Shown piece by piece: positions 43,885-55,559 of a DNA stretch of 64,000 nt. The position numbers and the translations under genes were made by a program. The notes below the pieces were generated by a model. That model made no database searches. It saw only the letters and a program-made list of their open reading frames with translations, and was not told the DNA's origin. This stretch comes from Ascarosepion bandense (lineage: Eukaryota > Mollusca > Cephalopoda > Sepiida > Sepiidae), in contig JBBBDQ010000914.1 of the NCBI GenBank assembly GCA_037127315.1, positions 124,001 to 188,000 of the forward strand, read 5' to 3'. The first letter of the stretch is position 1. The number at the start of each line of letters is the position of its first letter.

Positions 43885-44190
43885 AAAATTTAAAATCCGC
43901 CCTATGACGGCACTTATTAATGAATTCCTTTCTAAGATTCAAAAGTAAGTCCTGATGAGGATACTTCAAAATCAGAATCTTCTCCAATAAACTAGACGGC
44001 ACCTATCACGAAAATCTTTAGGGGTAGAGGCTGAGCCTATTAATTTCCAGCTGATTATAGAAAAGGAAGGACACTATAATCAACTGGAAATTGATGGCTC
44101 AGCCTGTACCCCTAAAAATTTTCGTGATAGGTGCCGTCTATGTTTATTGGAGAAGATTCTGATTTTGAAATTTATTTTAAATCTTATATC
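43885..44190. pseudogene. Two inverted Penelope endonuclease 3' ends
   Basis: On the minus strand from 44060: a LEINRLSLYP-type start, then LLEKILILKYPHQDLLLN and LRKEFINKCRHRADFKF ending near 43893. On the plus strand from about 44090: IDGSACTPKNFRDRCRLCLL and EKILILK. Both match the 3' end of the long Penelope copy (TPRNFHERCSLCLQEKIQIL; KESVSKCRHK). After the minus-strand copy come AAATT-rich repeats (43810-43890). Only the endonuclease tail survives. Confidence 0.8.
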
Positions 44191-44667
44191 TTTTTATTCC
44201 CTTTAAAAATAATTATACCTTTTTAAGTAAAGGCCTTTTTCTAATACTTCAACGTTTTTGGGAAGTTAGGTTTTTGAATATGTCCAGCGTCTGTAATATA
44301 TAAAAAAATTATTTCTTTCTTTTCTTTTTTCCCTCCCTTCCTTTATCTCTCTTATCTCCCACCTTTTTTCCGTTTTGCTTAACCTTACATCAATTCAATA
44401 CGCCGTCCGTTCTTTTTAAGTTACAATTCTCTTTCCTTTTTTGCGAACCCAAACGATGTCAATTTTTCTTTTCTTGTTTATTTTATTTTATTTTGTTTTA
44501 TCTTTCTCTTTTTTAATTTCTTTGCAAATCTATTTAAAAAGGAAAATTAGACTGATTTTTCTCCAATTTCTGAAAGGATCTTTCTGTTGCTGAGGTGATG
44601 TGTTATCCGCCGTGAGGATTTTCATATCGAAATGATCATCCAACATCATTGAATTAATCGTATTTTA

Positions 44668-44670
<3 letters not shown>

Positions 44671-44705
<35 letters not shown>

Positions 44706-45105
44706 ATTCATGTTTCATTAAATATTATAAACAAGTTTTGTCTATCTATTTTAAGTTATTTTTTCATTTTTCATATTCTCCGATAAGCTTAATACTATTA
44801 TCATTAAATAAAGAAAGAAAATTACAATATTGATGCATAACTTTTTAATAATCCAAACTAAGCTTTCCGCTTATTTCAGACATTTTCAAAGATGTCAAAT
44901 TACATTATATAATACAAACAACAACAAAATCGGAAGCGAATGTCTCATCACAGCTCATGACATCTCACATGACCAAGCGAGAGTGAAAACAAGAAATATT
45001 AAGTATGGAAAGCCATTGAAATAAACCAATGTCCTTTGTTATTAATTATAGTCATTTAAAAATATTTGTAGAGATTTCACAGTTTATCTTGTTCAGGTTA
45101 GGTTT

Positions 45106-45152
<47 letters not shown>
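44671..45152. repeat. (AT)n arrays at 44671-44702 and 45108-45152
   Basis: Two pure AT arrays; the 400 bp between them show no recognisable feature. Confidence 0.95.
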
Positions 45153-45155
<3 letters not shown>

Positions 45156-45239
45156 TCTCTTCCCGTCCATGGAATAAGAGACGTTTATTCTCTTTATAAA
45201 TAGATAGATAGATAGACAGAGAAATATCTATATATATAT

Positions 45240-45925
45240 ATATAGTTCGTAAGAAGGTTCAAAGATTTTAAATAGGTAGGTTGAAAGACCTCTGGACACA
45301 TCAGTCGGTTTCACAAGTTACATAATTGTATTACATATATATACTGAGAGAGATAGACTTAGATAGTTGGAAAAAATGTTCGAAGCGTGTTTCAATAGAT
45401 AGGTCGAAAGACACATGAACACATGGTTTGGTTTCACAAATTATTTAATTGCATGATATATATATATATATATGTGATAACTGTAGAAACCCAAACCAAC
45501 GCCCCATAACCAATAAATGTTTAACAAATTCCTTGATATATATGTGTTCGATTTCATTCATGGAGAATCCTAAAGATGAAAAAATATATATCGGAAACAC
45601 CATGAACATATTTAAAAAGCAATTTTACAATCACTTCTCATCCTTCAATAACAAAGAAAAATAAAACATGACGTCTCTCTCCAAATACTTTTGGAAGTTA
45701 AAAGACGAAAATAAAACACCTAAAGTTAAATGGAAAATCATCAAACAAGCAAGAACAGCTAAATCAATAAAGGAACCATGTTTCCTTTGTCTTCAAGAAA
45801 AATTGAAATCATTAAATATATGAATAGCAATAAGCTTTTAAACCAGAGGCATAAAGCCACAGTAAACTGCAAGTTGGATTGGTAAACATTTGAACACAAT
45901 TTCGTTCCGCAAGTTGCATAATTGC

Positions 45926-45972
<47 letters not shown>

Positions 45973-46054
45973 AGAGAGAGAGAGGTTATTGAAAGAAAGA
46001 TTCGAGATGGGTTTTTCAACTGGTATTTGAACACATGCATTAGTTTCAATTAAT

Positions 46055-46060
<6 letters not shown>
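45240..46060. repeat. AT-linked tandem units, about 130 bp, interrupted by a Penelope fragment
   Basis: Units near 45245-45340, 45365-45465, 45885-45930 and 45985-46060 share 'gaaaga', 'gaacacat', 'ggtttcacaarttr' and 'ttaattgcat' blocks, each ending in an AT array (for example 45457-45472 and 45929-45966). The Penelope fragment at 45473-45882 sits exactly after one of these arrays. Confidence 0.75.
45473..45882 (+). pseudogene. Penelope-like GIY-YIG endonuclease remnant, plus strand
   Basis: Open pieces read CRNPNQRPITNKCLTNSLIY, SFMENPKDEKIYIGNTMNIF and KKQFYNHFSSFNNKEK. After a stop come SLSKYFWKLKDENKTPKVKW and ARTAKSIKEPCFLCLQEKLK. This is the Penelope endonuclease: the KIYIGNT segment is the YIG half, FYNH matches the R.NH block, and LSKY.W.LK, VKW and CFLCLQEK complete the order seen at 34.6-34.9 kb. 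A stop after NNKEK and loss of the C-terminal CRH part inactivate it. It starts at the very edge of an AT array. Confidence 0.85.

Positions 46061-46116
<56 letters not shown>
46057..46116. repeat. (AT)n microsatellite
   Basis: About 60 bp of pure AT repeat. Confidence 0.97.
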
Positions 46117-46119
<3 letters not shown>

Positions 46120-46769
46120 TGTTAAATCAAATGTAAGTAACCACTCCAAATGTGTATATTTTGTTTCGTTTCGGCATTGAATGAACAATATCTCATCGAG
46201 TCATAAACAATGATGATATTAATTTTATTTTAAAATTTCAGTTTATAACACAACACGTCTCTTCCTGTTTTTGAAAATTTTTGCGTACGTAAAAAAAAAA
46301 TGAATAAAGAATAAATAAAAAAGAGAAGAAAAAAAGAAACTACGTAATCAAGAAAAGAAAAGGAAAGAGGAACGAAAAGAGAACTATATAAAAAAGCATA
46401 AAAAATTAACTCTACCATAGAGTGAATAGACGAAAAAGACAAAAGAAAGAGAGGTATAATAAAAATTACACAGATAGAAATGGAAGATGAAAATAAAGAA
46501 AAATCATCAAAGATGTTGAAAAGTGTTAAACCAATGGAATTTTATTGAAAGGGAGAATTCAAATTTGGATGGAAATGAGATGCTAACACATATTAACACA
46601 AATTTACAATGTTGCTTTTCAAATTTTATGGCATATTTAAATGAAATCACAACTCAAAATAATTATTCATAGAACATAAATAAAGCATATGTTAAGAAGC
46701 AATACATAGATTAAAATTAAACTGACTTAATATTATATATTAGAATACAAAATAAATTCTAAACTATAC
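46117..46769. other. No gene seen; purine-rich tract 46285-46520
   Basis: The + strand is A/G dominated from about 46285 to 46520, similar to 10.88-11.37 kb. The rest is AT-rich and unrecognised. Confidence 0.6.
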
Positions 46770-47265
46770 TCAAATACAGTCACTTTCTCACCGGCGCAAT
46801 GTGGCTTCCCTGTGTCTCTTCTACAAATACTTTCACTGCTTCTGCTCCGATGAACTCAGTTCGCTGGTGCCCCCTATATATAAATTTACTTGAGCCACAA
46901 GATTAGCAACTAAGTCACACCCTTTAACTTTGAAACCAATAAAATGTAAGCGCAAATTCTACTCCATCAGCTTTTTTCTCGCACTTCCCGCCTGTGGAAT
47001 TCCCTTCCATTTACTTGCTGTTCCAACAGCTATTATCTGCAAGAATTTAAATGTAAAGTCAATCTCCTATCTCACTAACCAGCATCCTCTCTCATGCTCC
47101 TTTTTGCGTCCACTCCACTCTCATCAGTATTATCATCATTTCTCTTATCCACTTCCTGACACCCCCTATAACCTGTCACTGTTTTTCATAACTTTACTCC
47201 TATGTAACCTCCTGCAAAACAGTGGCAGTAAAATGCCTTGCTTGCGGCGATATGAATATTAAAAA
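46770..47265 (+). pseudogene. LINE (Jockey/CR1-like) reverse transcriptase C-terminus and 3' end, plus strand
   Basis: From about 46778: SLSHRRNVASLCLFYKYFHC, FCSDELSSLVPP, then in a shifted frame LFSRTSRLWNSLPFTCCSNS and YYLQEFKCKVNLLSH. This matches the conserved post-RT tail (HRR.VASL.LFY.Y..G.CSSEL; F.RTS.LWNSLP; YNLQ.FK..V). Near 47240 the element runs out at 'atatgaatattaaaaaa', a typical LINE end. Dead through frameshifts. Related to 41.33 kb. Its open frame 46930-47262 is partly out of the true frame. Confidence 0.85.
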
Positions 47266-48704
47266 ATCTATATATTTTATATTAATTTGAAATGTGAACC
47301 TACTATTAATCCAACAATAGAAAAATAGAAATAATAAGCCAGTTCATGGCTAAGCCTTCGATCAGTAATTTATAAATACAATATAATACCTAACACTTGA
47401 ATAAATCACTAATAGTAATATTAAAATGATTACATAAAGATAATATAACATAAGAAGAGAGATTAATATGTTAAAGGAAAATAGCAAGGTTTTAAATATA
47501 ATACATTAATGTTTAAAATTTGCTGTAGTTTCATATATTTGAGTTAGTAATAGGTCACTCTTCAAAAACTTAATAATTTCGATTTTCTCTTGCAGAGAGA
47601 AGAATCATCGTTCGTTTACAAATCTAGAGATCCTAGCTTGTTTTAAGATTTTTTATTAACTATAAGTTTTTATTATCGTCTTTTAACTTTAAAAATATTT
47701 AGAAAGTGAACTCATATTTCATTTGTCCGTATTAGTGAAGCATGAGTGATGATTTCAGAAACCTTTTTCTAAATTGATTCATTGTACTTTCAATATAAAT
47801 TTTAGTAACCCTTGGATTTTTTTATAGAAAAGCAGAACACATATACACAAGTGTTTTGTATCATTTATGGAGATAGTGTCATAGCTGTGCTTGATTAAAC
47901 ATAATCCGGATTACAGGATATATCTCATGGGTGCATTGTAATGCATTTTAATACATTAATCAATATGCAGTCATATCACGGTTTAACAGAAAAATACAAT
48001 GTGCCGTATTTCACTATGCAATTTATACAAAAGTCAAAAACGTTCCATCTTTCAAAAAAAAAAAAAGAAAGAAAAATGGATGCTTACAACATTTTTGAGT
48101 GAACTATAACTGATGATAACGAAACGGGCCACCGTTATTGCCTGCAAAAGCCGAACTGCATCCAAAGTTGATATCGTGTATCGGGTTGCATTGAAGAAAC
48201 ATGATTTATCACGAGTTTCTTTCATAAAACTACAAACTAAAATTAAATAAAGAGGCTGCAAAAATAGACTGGTTAAAAACTGCATTTCATGAAAATTGTC
48301 TGGAATTCGTCAATTCAAAATGTGTTTTCTTCCATCAGAACAATGACAGATGTCAGGTGTCTTTGCAGGCCCGGCAGAAATTGTCACAGCTTTGCTAAGA
48401 TGTTGCACTATACCTGTCGGATTCACTTGACGTTGTACCTTCATAATACAACTTTTTCGAACCCCAATGAATTATCTTAAAAACTTCGATTCCTTGGAAT
48501 CATGTAAAAATATTAAAATCAACCCATTAACCAGAACGATACAAAGTTCTAGATGACGGGTTCAAGAATCTACATTAAAGATGATAGTGGAACAAAATGG
48601 TTTATATAGGGTTAAATTAATATTTCTAAACATTGTTTTTGAAATTGAGGAAAAAACCCTAAGAACCTTTTGTTCAAATCTATTATGAATGTATAAAGAT
48701 TCAA
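47266..48704. other. No recognisable feature
   Basis: About 1.4 kb of AT-rich DNA with a poly-A run at 48055-48065. No gene, RNA or repeat copy identified. Confidence 0.5.
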
Positions 48705-49562
48705 ACATCATGACCGGCCGATTTTATCCGAGGATGCCACACAACTAGGTGACAAGTTGTTTTCCCATTTCAGTCACTTGCCCAGGCACGTTATATTTGC
48801 TCAACATCCACTCAGCACAAATGTCTGTTTATACTGCAACCACACGGAGTGGACCTAATAGTTATTTTAGAGAGAGCATGATTATCTGGCCTGATCAAAG
48901 ACCAGCACTCTTATATCGTCTGGCACTATGATTTGTGATAACAAAACTATCAACATCTTCCAAATATTTCAGTCTACTAGTTGCACTCACAAGCTTGTGT
49001 GAACCCGTGGTATAGATTTCAGGCAATTTCCAAACGTGACGAACGCTAAGGTCACCAATCCTAGACTGATAACATACTGAATTCACCTTCTTAACATATA
49101 GTCGTGGAATTCCAACGCGATCATCATGATCAGAATGAAAACGTTTTACCATCATAATGGCTGGCCACCCTTATTCGAGGATACCCGTCTACCGGGGCGG
49201 CTAGCTAATTCCCATTGTAGACGTCTGCTCAGGCACACCTGTGTTTGTTCAATATCCACAGGGCCTACTTGTGCCGAGATGACCTGAGTTACAGTTTCTG
49301 GAAGAGAACGCGTTATCTAGTAAGAACAACAGGCTGAACAAAGCTCAAAACCTAGGTCATGATGACTAGTGACTTCGAGCTAGCCTAACCATCAACATCT
49401 CTTTAAAGAGACCGAATACCCAATTTCATTCAACCCGTACCGCACGCTGGAATTACCTTCTTCAGATCATAATATCAAAAAGTCACCTTCCTGACAAATC
49501 GAACATAGTGAGATTCGAACCCAGGCTTCATGGACAGAAAGCGAAAGGTCTAACACTAGCTC
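48705..49562 (-). mobile_element. Two diverged tandem copies of a repeat with a tRNA-derived head
   Basis: Unit 1 (about 48705-49145) and unit 2 (about 49150-49562) share ordered blocks, offset by 444 bp: 'ttatycgaggatrcc', 'gcycaggcac', 'aatatccac', 'agagarcrygattatct', 'ccttctt'. Unit 2 ends on the right with a tRNA-like head read leftwards: 'gtgcgcaagtgagctagtgt' (A-box region) and a perfect B-box 'gggttcgaatctc' (49510-49522). So it is a tRNA-derived SINE unlike family A, duplicated or inserted next to a sister copy. Confidence 0.7.
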
Positions 49563-50344
49563 ACTTGCGCACCATGCATAGACACATGCATACATGTGTT
49601 TATGATTGTCTTCATTTTATTACATAAACCTGTTACTCATTTCATTTTAAAAACTTTCATGTGATAAAATTAGAACAATGTATTTTTTAATCTGATATTT
49701 ATTTAAATTCATGTGCTCCACGAAACTTATGACAAGTTCTAAAATAAATATCATTACTGTTCTAATACTTAACAGATGACAGTCATTCGTAATCTCATTT
49801 TTAGAGCGTTTACTTAGTTTCTTCTTCTGCCAGACTAAACTAATCCTAGTAAATAATCAGGGCGTCTCAATTTGGAGACGTGATTAACTTTCATGGATCG
49901 TTGACTATAATAACGGTGGCTTTCTGGGTAATTCCTTAATGTTCTCTGTGTGTAAACTTTTATCAAAATAAGCCTAGGAAATATCTTTGTAGCTCAGGTT
50001 TTTGGTGAAATAGTAACATACATTTTATTGGAATCGGGATTGTTGTTCGAGCAGAGGGAAAACAAAGACAACAAAAGCACATCGGCAGGTTATTTTCACT
50101 TGGAATACTTGTTTAACCCATGACTTCTTCATAATTTCTATATAATAGAATAACAATATGATAGTTTAATAAAATGATTATGTATCACCGGGGCTTACCT
50201 TACCTTTCCTATCGTAAGTTATATCTGGTGTATTTTCACTAAAAGTGCTTGATGTCGAATGATGCTCTTCAAGGAAAATAGACCCACTTACTCACAGTAA
50301 ATCTACATTTAGCATCGTCTCATTTTATGCTGAGGTATGGTAAT
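49563..50344. other. No recognisable feature
   Basis: AT-rich; nothing seen. Confidence 0.5.
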
Positions 50345-50990
50345 CAGTAGAAAGAAGAACCTAAATTGTTAATCACAAGTTGTGGATACTAAAATCCAAC
50401 AGGTGCAGAAATTTAAATACCTGTGAAGTGTTCTAACAGAAAGAATAGTGTGATATGGGGACCCGAAGACATATTGGCATGGCCAAGGATACATTCCAGA
50501 AACTGAGTAGAGTATTACAACAGAGGAACATTTTGCTGGAAGCAAAGAAGATGTCTGTTATGTTATGTCTGTCCTTCAATATGGCAGCGAATGCTAGACA
50601 ATCTCACCGAAGATAAAGGAAAACCTTGAAGTAATCAAAATGTAGTTCTACAGTAAGATGCTAAAAATACCATGGGTGGAACACCTGAGCAAAAACGAGG
50701 TTTTTAAGGTGGACACGAGAAAAAAAAGACAGCTGGTTTTTTGAACATGTAATGTGGAAGGAGGGCGTGATGCTCACGAAACTGATTGAGGGGAAAAGAG
50801 GCAATGCATGATATACTTGATGGAATTGGGCAAATGCATGGATGAAGTAAGGAATGAGTGGAATACCAGGAGAGGTTTTATTAAGAGCGACAAGGGGTAG
50901 GGAGATGTGGAAGGCCATGATTGCTTACATCATGAAGGGACACCGCCTGTAGAAGAAGAATAAGAAGAAGAAGAAGAAGAAGAAGAAGAA
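50345..50990 (+). pseudogene. LINE RT C-terminus and 3' end with (GAA)n tail, plus strand
   Basis: Frames read VQKFKYL, then SVLTERI and a DIGMAKDTFQKLSR-type stretch in DNA ('ggcatggccaaggatacatt', 'cagaaactgagtagagtatt'), YGSECW-like 'atatggcagcgaatgctaga', and a KKDSWFFEHVMWKEGV-like block. The end is 'gaagggacaccgcctgtaga' followed by a GAA array (50951-50990). This is the same family as 9.25 kb, in plus orientation. Stops and shifts throughout; 5' truncated. Confidence 0.82.
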
Positions 50991-52235
50991 AAGCAGTATT
51001 TTGATTTCTGACGCTTAATGATCAGATTTTATTTTGTTTTTCAGTTTAGCATGATGTTTGTTTCCTTAATTTCTGTCTCTGTAGATTTGTATTCTACATT
51101 AGTAAATATTAAAAATGACTAATTTTAAATGCAACTTATTCGTACGGACTGACTTTAATAATTTGCAAAATTATATATTTAGCCTTAAATTATTTTTATT
51201 CTCTTAGAAATTTTTAGAATCATCACAAAGGTATCAGGAACCTGTAATCATATTAAAGGAAAATGGCATAATTGTATGTCGTATAAAACAACTTAAAAAT
51301 AACTATAACATGAACATTGATTATTTTACGGTGGGTTTTCATGCATATTTGCAGTGATTGGTAAATTATAGCTGCCTGTCTTTCGAGGAAAACGTGCATC
51401 GCAGAAGAATATTCCAATCTACGAAAATGGAAAAAAAGATAAAAAATAATTCTACCATTTTGCAACCTTCTCAGAAATCACAACACTTTTTTCCGCTTCC
51501 AAGTTTTCTATTGATTCCTTATATAATCTGAGATTCTTTTCATCTGGAGGGAATAAGCAATCAGTTCTATTTTCAATGAATCACTTTTCAAGCAAAACCA
51601 GCCTCTCTAGAAAATGATGCTTTTCACAATTTTTCTTTCGAAAATTGATGGAATAGTTCTTCCACCAAGAAAACATTCACTCGACAGCAACAGAGATTCA
51701 TGAGGATATTCTAAACATCAAATGACATACAACTCCGAGATTTATGGAGTTTTATATTAAACAATTTCAAAATGCTTTGATAATCATTGTAAAAAGTTGT
51801 CTCTCATAAACTGTAATGTAGAATTTGAATAACATAACTCATTTTGACTAATATAAAAGCAAAATTTAAAATATTAAAAAAATCATTAATTAAAATAAAT
51901 TGCCACTTACAGTATCCCGGTGTTAATCAGGTTAGTCATTGAGATTAAATTTGTGAGCAAGATCTTATTGGAGAGCTTAATGAAAACTTACTTTGAGTGC
52001 AACTCTAATATCGTTTTATTGAGAATCTGTCTGACTGTGTAATAACAGATTTTTCTTGTCAGAATTTAGCGTAAATCGCTTCCTGGGAAACGTAATAGAA
52101 ATCTGAGTTAAGTAAACGGTCGTTTCTTTTTCTTTTCGTTAATGCATCAATGGGAAAGCGTAATGGTTAGCCTGCAGAAAGTAGAATTGGGCAAGTTGGA
52201 AAAAAGTTTCGCCCGTGGTTTTGTTCGGACTATGA
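50991..52235. other. No recognisable feature
   Basis: AT-rich DNA, no repeat copy or domain seen. Confidence 0.5.
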
Positions 52236-52960
52236 TAACCGGGACGCAACGAGAGAGTAAAAAACAATATCCCAGGGTTCAATAATAAGTTGTTAAAGGA
52301 ACAATAGGAACGGGATTTTCTAATTCTAGACGTCGGTAAACGCAATGAGAAATAAACAATAAGCAGACACAGAATAACAGAAGACGACACGAGAATATCG
52401 TATAAAAATACTTTATTTACAAACTATACAAATATTAAATAAACGGAAAGAAGACAACACTAGTTAAAAAGGTATGAAGGAAAAAATATATATCTAGACG
52501 ACGAAATATAGAAAACAGTAAAGACAGCAGGTTATAGAATATATAGAAACCTACAAAAACTTAAAAATTTGTAGGGAACAACGTCGATCAGTTGTTATAG
52601 AGTAGCAGAAATAAAACACAAAAAGAAAACTGCTAAATTATTAAACCTTTGAATAACACAGTTTAGTTACTCACTGATGGTGAATATTTCAGGCAGACGA
52701 ATCACAGGAAATATAGATGACTTGGACTTAAGAATACCACTCAGGATTCTTCAGAAAATATAGATGACTTGGGCTTGAGAATACCACTCAGGATTATTTT
52801 GTTAGTTATTTGAGTCTCAGTGACATCCAATTGTTATATAACAGCAAAACAGTCGAGTCCAGTGTGTTGATATCCGACGTTTTCTTAAACAAACAACCAA
52901 GTGCCAACGCTATGTGCGGACGCGCACAAAAACGTGAAACGTTGTAAGTTACATCACATA
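52236..52960 (-). mobile_element. LTR-like segment, weak evidence
   Basis: On the minus strand it could start 'tgtgatgtaacttacaac' at 52960, has TATA-like 'gttatataac' near 52833 and AATAAA near 52412, and could end at 'ccggttatca'. These are only signal-level resemblances. No second LTR, coding part or target duplication was found. A 45-bp unit containing 'aatatagatgacttgg' is duplicated in tandem inside it at 52705-52795. Confidence 0.22.
52705..52795. repeat. Tandem duplication, 45-bp unit
   Basis: Two near-identical units containing 'agaataccactcaggatt'. Confidence 0.93.
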
Positions 52961-53015
52961 TATATGAAATATGAGTAGGCGTTTGTGTTTTGAATATTAT
53001 CTGGGTCACTTGCAC

Positions 53016-53966
53016 ATTAGACAGGCAGCATTCATATGGCCTGAAATCAAGACCAGACAGAAGGTGAGGGAAGAACTGGATTTAGCTGGTCACAAAGAAA
53101 TTATTCTATTATCTGTGTATTTAAAAAAAAAAAAAAAAAAAACAGATATTGTTCTTATATTTGTTTTTGTAAAATATATGGTGAGGATACAAATATTGAC
53201 TTAACGTAACAATATAGAGAGCTGATTGTAACGGAAAGAAGGCCTTTAAACTGGATTATTTACTTCCTCAACACCTACCTCTCACAAATTTGTTTCATAA
53301 GAGTTATCAATGCAAAACGGACAATTAGCGAGGCGATTTCAAGTTCCAGTGAGATCACTTTTGCAACAATGCGCTTGGGCAAGACAGGACTATCTCCTCT
53401 CTCATCTGCGTAGATAAAAATTACAATTAAAAATTAGATATAGGAAAGCTGACTTTCATGGTAATCGAACCTTCCGACACAATATAAAACTAAATAAACA
53501 CAACTTTGCCCAGTTGTTTCCGTGTTGGGCTAAGTCTTATAACTGGTAGTGATGAATCATTTCAGCTGTTAAAAATAAATCATAACGAGAAATGACAGGT
53601 GGTGGATAAGGAAAAATAGTTTTTATTTATGTTGGCACAAAAAAAAGAATTTAATCGAAGTCTTTGATATTTTAATCAGCCATTCTTAAATCTGGTTCTC
53701 ATTTGACTACCGAAGAATGAAGAAAAGCTAAAGTTGGGGATGAAATAATTGTATTACGTTTGTCTTCTAATCGTGTTAAGTTTTGAAACCAAAGGATATA
53801 ATTTAATTACAAAATGGCATAGTCACTGAAATTGTGTTATACATAACTCCATCTATACATTGGAATCTGGGAAAAGTTTTATTTATATATCGATCGTTTC
53901 ATTCTACTCGTTTTCAACACTTACACACATACATGCACACAAACAGACATACGCATACATATATAC
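53016..53966. other. No gene seen; poly-A run at 53125-53142
   Basis: AT-rich DNA. Nothing recognisable apart from an 18-bp A run and short CA repeats near 53925. Confidence 0.5.
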
Positions 53967-54345
53967 AGGGTGCGATAGATAAATTTATGTTTTTAATTTC
54001 GCGTACACCTATTGTTTTCTTTTCTTTTTCGACTGTGCAGTAGAGTCAGTTGGGCGCCATTTCTTAGAAAAACAGTACCATAACGCAATTACCTTTCCCA
54101 GAGACTTGGAAACGACATGCTGTGCCGAATGCTGTGGTTGAATGTTAATCTGAGGGCAGTGCATAGGATTCGAAAAGAGTTGAATGAATGTAATGATGGT
54201 TACAAAGGCGTTTGTATTAATGATGACGTTATGCCTCCACTCATCTTGTTAAAAGTCATCAAACTCAACACAGAGGTCTATATCCAGTGACTTAAGGTGG
54301 TAAGCCTGGCCTGGATCAAGAGGATGAATACTAGAAGAACGTAAA
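53967..54345 (+). pseudogene. Mariner/Tc1-like transposon, 5' end plus internally deleted transposase
   Basis: It starts with 'cagggtgcgatagataaatt', a mariner-style terminus next to TA. After a leader, frames read RMLWLNVNLRAVHRIRKELN, an HTH-like segment, then almost at once DDVMPPLILLKVIKLNTEVY and SLAWIKRM. In complete transposases of this type the (D/H)VMPP block lies in the catalytic domain, far downstream of the HTH, so 150 or more residues appear deleted. The copy at 63.2-63.6 kb joins the same two regions. No 3' terminal repeat was found. Non-functional. Confidence 0.72.
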
Positions 54346-54399
54346 ATGCTAACATCTCCGAGTTCCGTTGTTCATTCGTCCTTCTTTGTATAATCAAGG

Positions 54400-54720
54400 C
54401 TTTATTTTTCATTTTTCTTCTAGAGGCAATCATGGCTCTCAAAAACTTCCTATTACTTGTAGGCTTTAAATCGTTTTCTCTGTAACCCATGGCTATCGCC
54501 TTGCTTTATGTTCTGTCATCCCTTCTCACCAGCTCGTCAGTGACGTGTTACGTTGCCTTATTTATTCTGCTCTGTATACGATGTGAAGATTATGTTTTTC
54601 AAGCCTTCCTTTCTCATTATGAATCCAAGGAATTTCAGATGGATTTCCTGATACTGAATACATTTTTCTCTATTTGTCTCTTAGTTATGTGTCCCCAGTT
54701 TTCATATGTTTTTTTTTTTC
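54400..54720 (-). pseudogene. LINE 3' end remnant, minus strand
   Basis: Read leftwards, shifted frames give HLKFLGFIMRKEGLKNIIFT, the 'L.FLGH(V/I)MRKEGLEN' signature of the LINE family at 9.25 kb, followed by VTDELVRRD and NRKFLRAMIASRRK, the end block. About 320 bp long and 5' truncated. Confidence 0.78.
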
Positions 54721-55085
54721 ATTATTATCAACCGGCTTTGTTTATTTCCTTTTCTAAAAATTGCTCACTTATTGGGTGCTCTGTCCACGGACATTTAATC
54801 ATTTGTCGGTAGAAATACTTTTGCTTTTCGTGACTAAAGTTATTCATTTTCACATCAAGTAGAATATTAGAGATATTTTAGATCTACACTCTTCTCTTTG
54901 TTTTCATGTGCAACCCCGTAATTGCTCTGCTTAAGATACTTGTAAAATGTAATTGCCTTGTTTAGGAATACCTTGTATAATTGCATGAAAAGAAAGAAAT
55001 GTAATCCTTGGTTTATGCGACGGAGCGAAAGAAATTATTATTAGTGGTATTGTTGATTTTGCAGTTATTGTAAATCGCGATATGA
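54721..55085. other. No recognisable feature
   Basis: AT-rich; nothing seen. Confidence 0.5.
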
Positions 55086-55087
55086 GT

Positions 55088-55197
55088 CGAGTTAGAAATG
55101 TTTATAAAATACTTGTATGCTTGTAAAATCCGAAAAACTAGCTCAAGTTAGAAATATTTATAAAATACTTGTAAGCTTGTAAAATATGAAAAACAGA
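55088..55197. repeat. Tandem duplication, about 55-60 bp unit
   Basis: 'gttagaaat.tttataaaat' and 'acttgta.gcttgtaaaat' occur twice in a row. Confidence 0.9.
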
Positions 55198-55559
55198 AAA
55201 ACTAACTGAAAATTGAAGTGAATAGAAAGGAAAATATATTCTTGCATTGTTTATTCAAGAGTCGATCAGAAACTTTGGTTTTTCGGCCGGTAGAAGTGAA
55301 AAATAGAGATAGCCAAAGCAAGATTTTCAAAATTGTTGATAAGATTGAGAAGGTTAAAGTTTTAACTATGGGAATAAAAAAACGAATATTAAATCTCACT
55401 GGAATTTGGATTCCCAAGCTGGAAGCTAGATTTGCTGATGTAATCAGTTAAATCAAGAAGAGAATGAAGAGAGATTACGTCAGAGGAGTTGTTCTTCCCT
55501 CATTGGTTGAACCAAACCCCCTACCTCGAAATGTGGAGGTGGAAGTAATCTCATTGGTT

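Larger units (their letters stand above)
43025..44690. repeat. Large inverted repeat (about 1.65 kb) around back-to-back Penelope ends
   Basis: The left arm about 43030-43345 ('caatgatgttggatgatcat', 'cagtctaattttcctttt', 'aacggacggcgtattgaatg') is the near-perfect reverse complement of 44395-44672. A second inner pair, 43950-44060 and 44070-44170, is also inverted and encodes the Penelope endonuclease end on both strands, with the dyad centre near 44065. An ACAT-rich array (43345-43800) lies only on the left, so the two halves are unequal. AT arrays flank the whole structure (42848-42896, 44671-44702). Confidence 0.9.

Noticed and set aside
43955..43975. CTGATGAGGAT on the plus strand as a hammerhead core
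   Set aside because: No GAAA box follows, and the segment is antisense to the Penelope coding end.
49480..49562. A genuine tRNA gene (perfect B-box)
   Set aside because: No cloverleaf with matching acceptor stem could be drawn, and the segment continues into a repeat with a sister copy 444 bp away.
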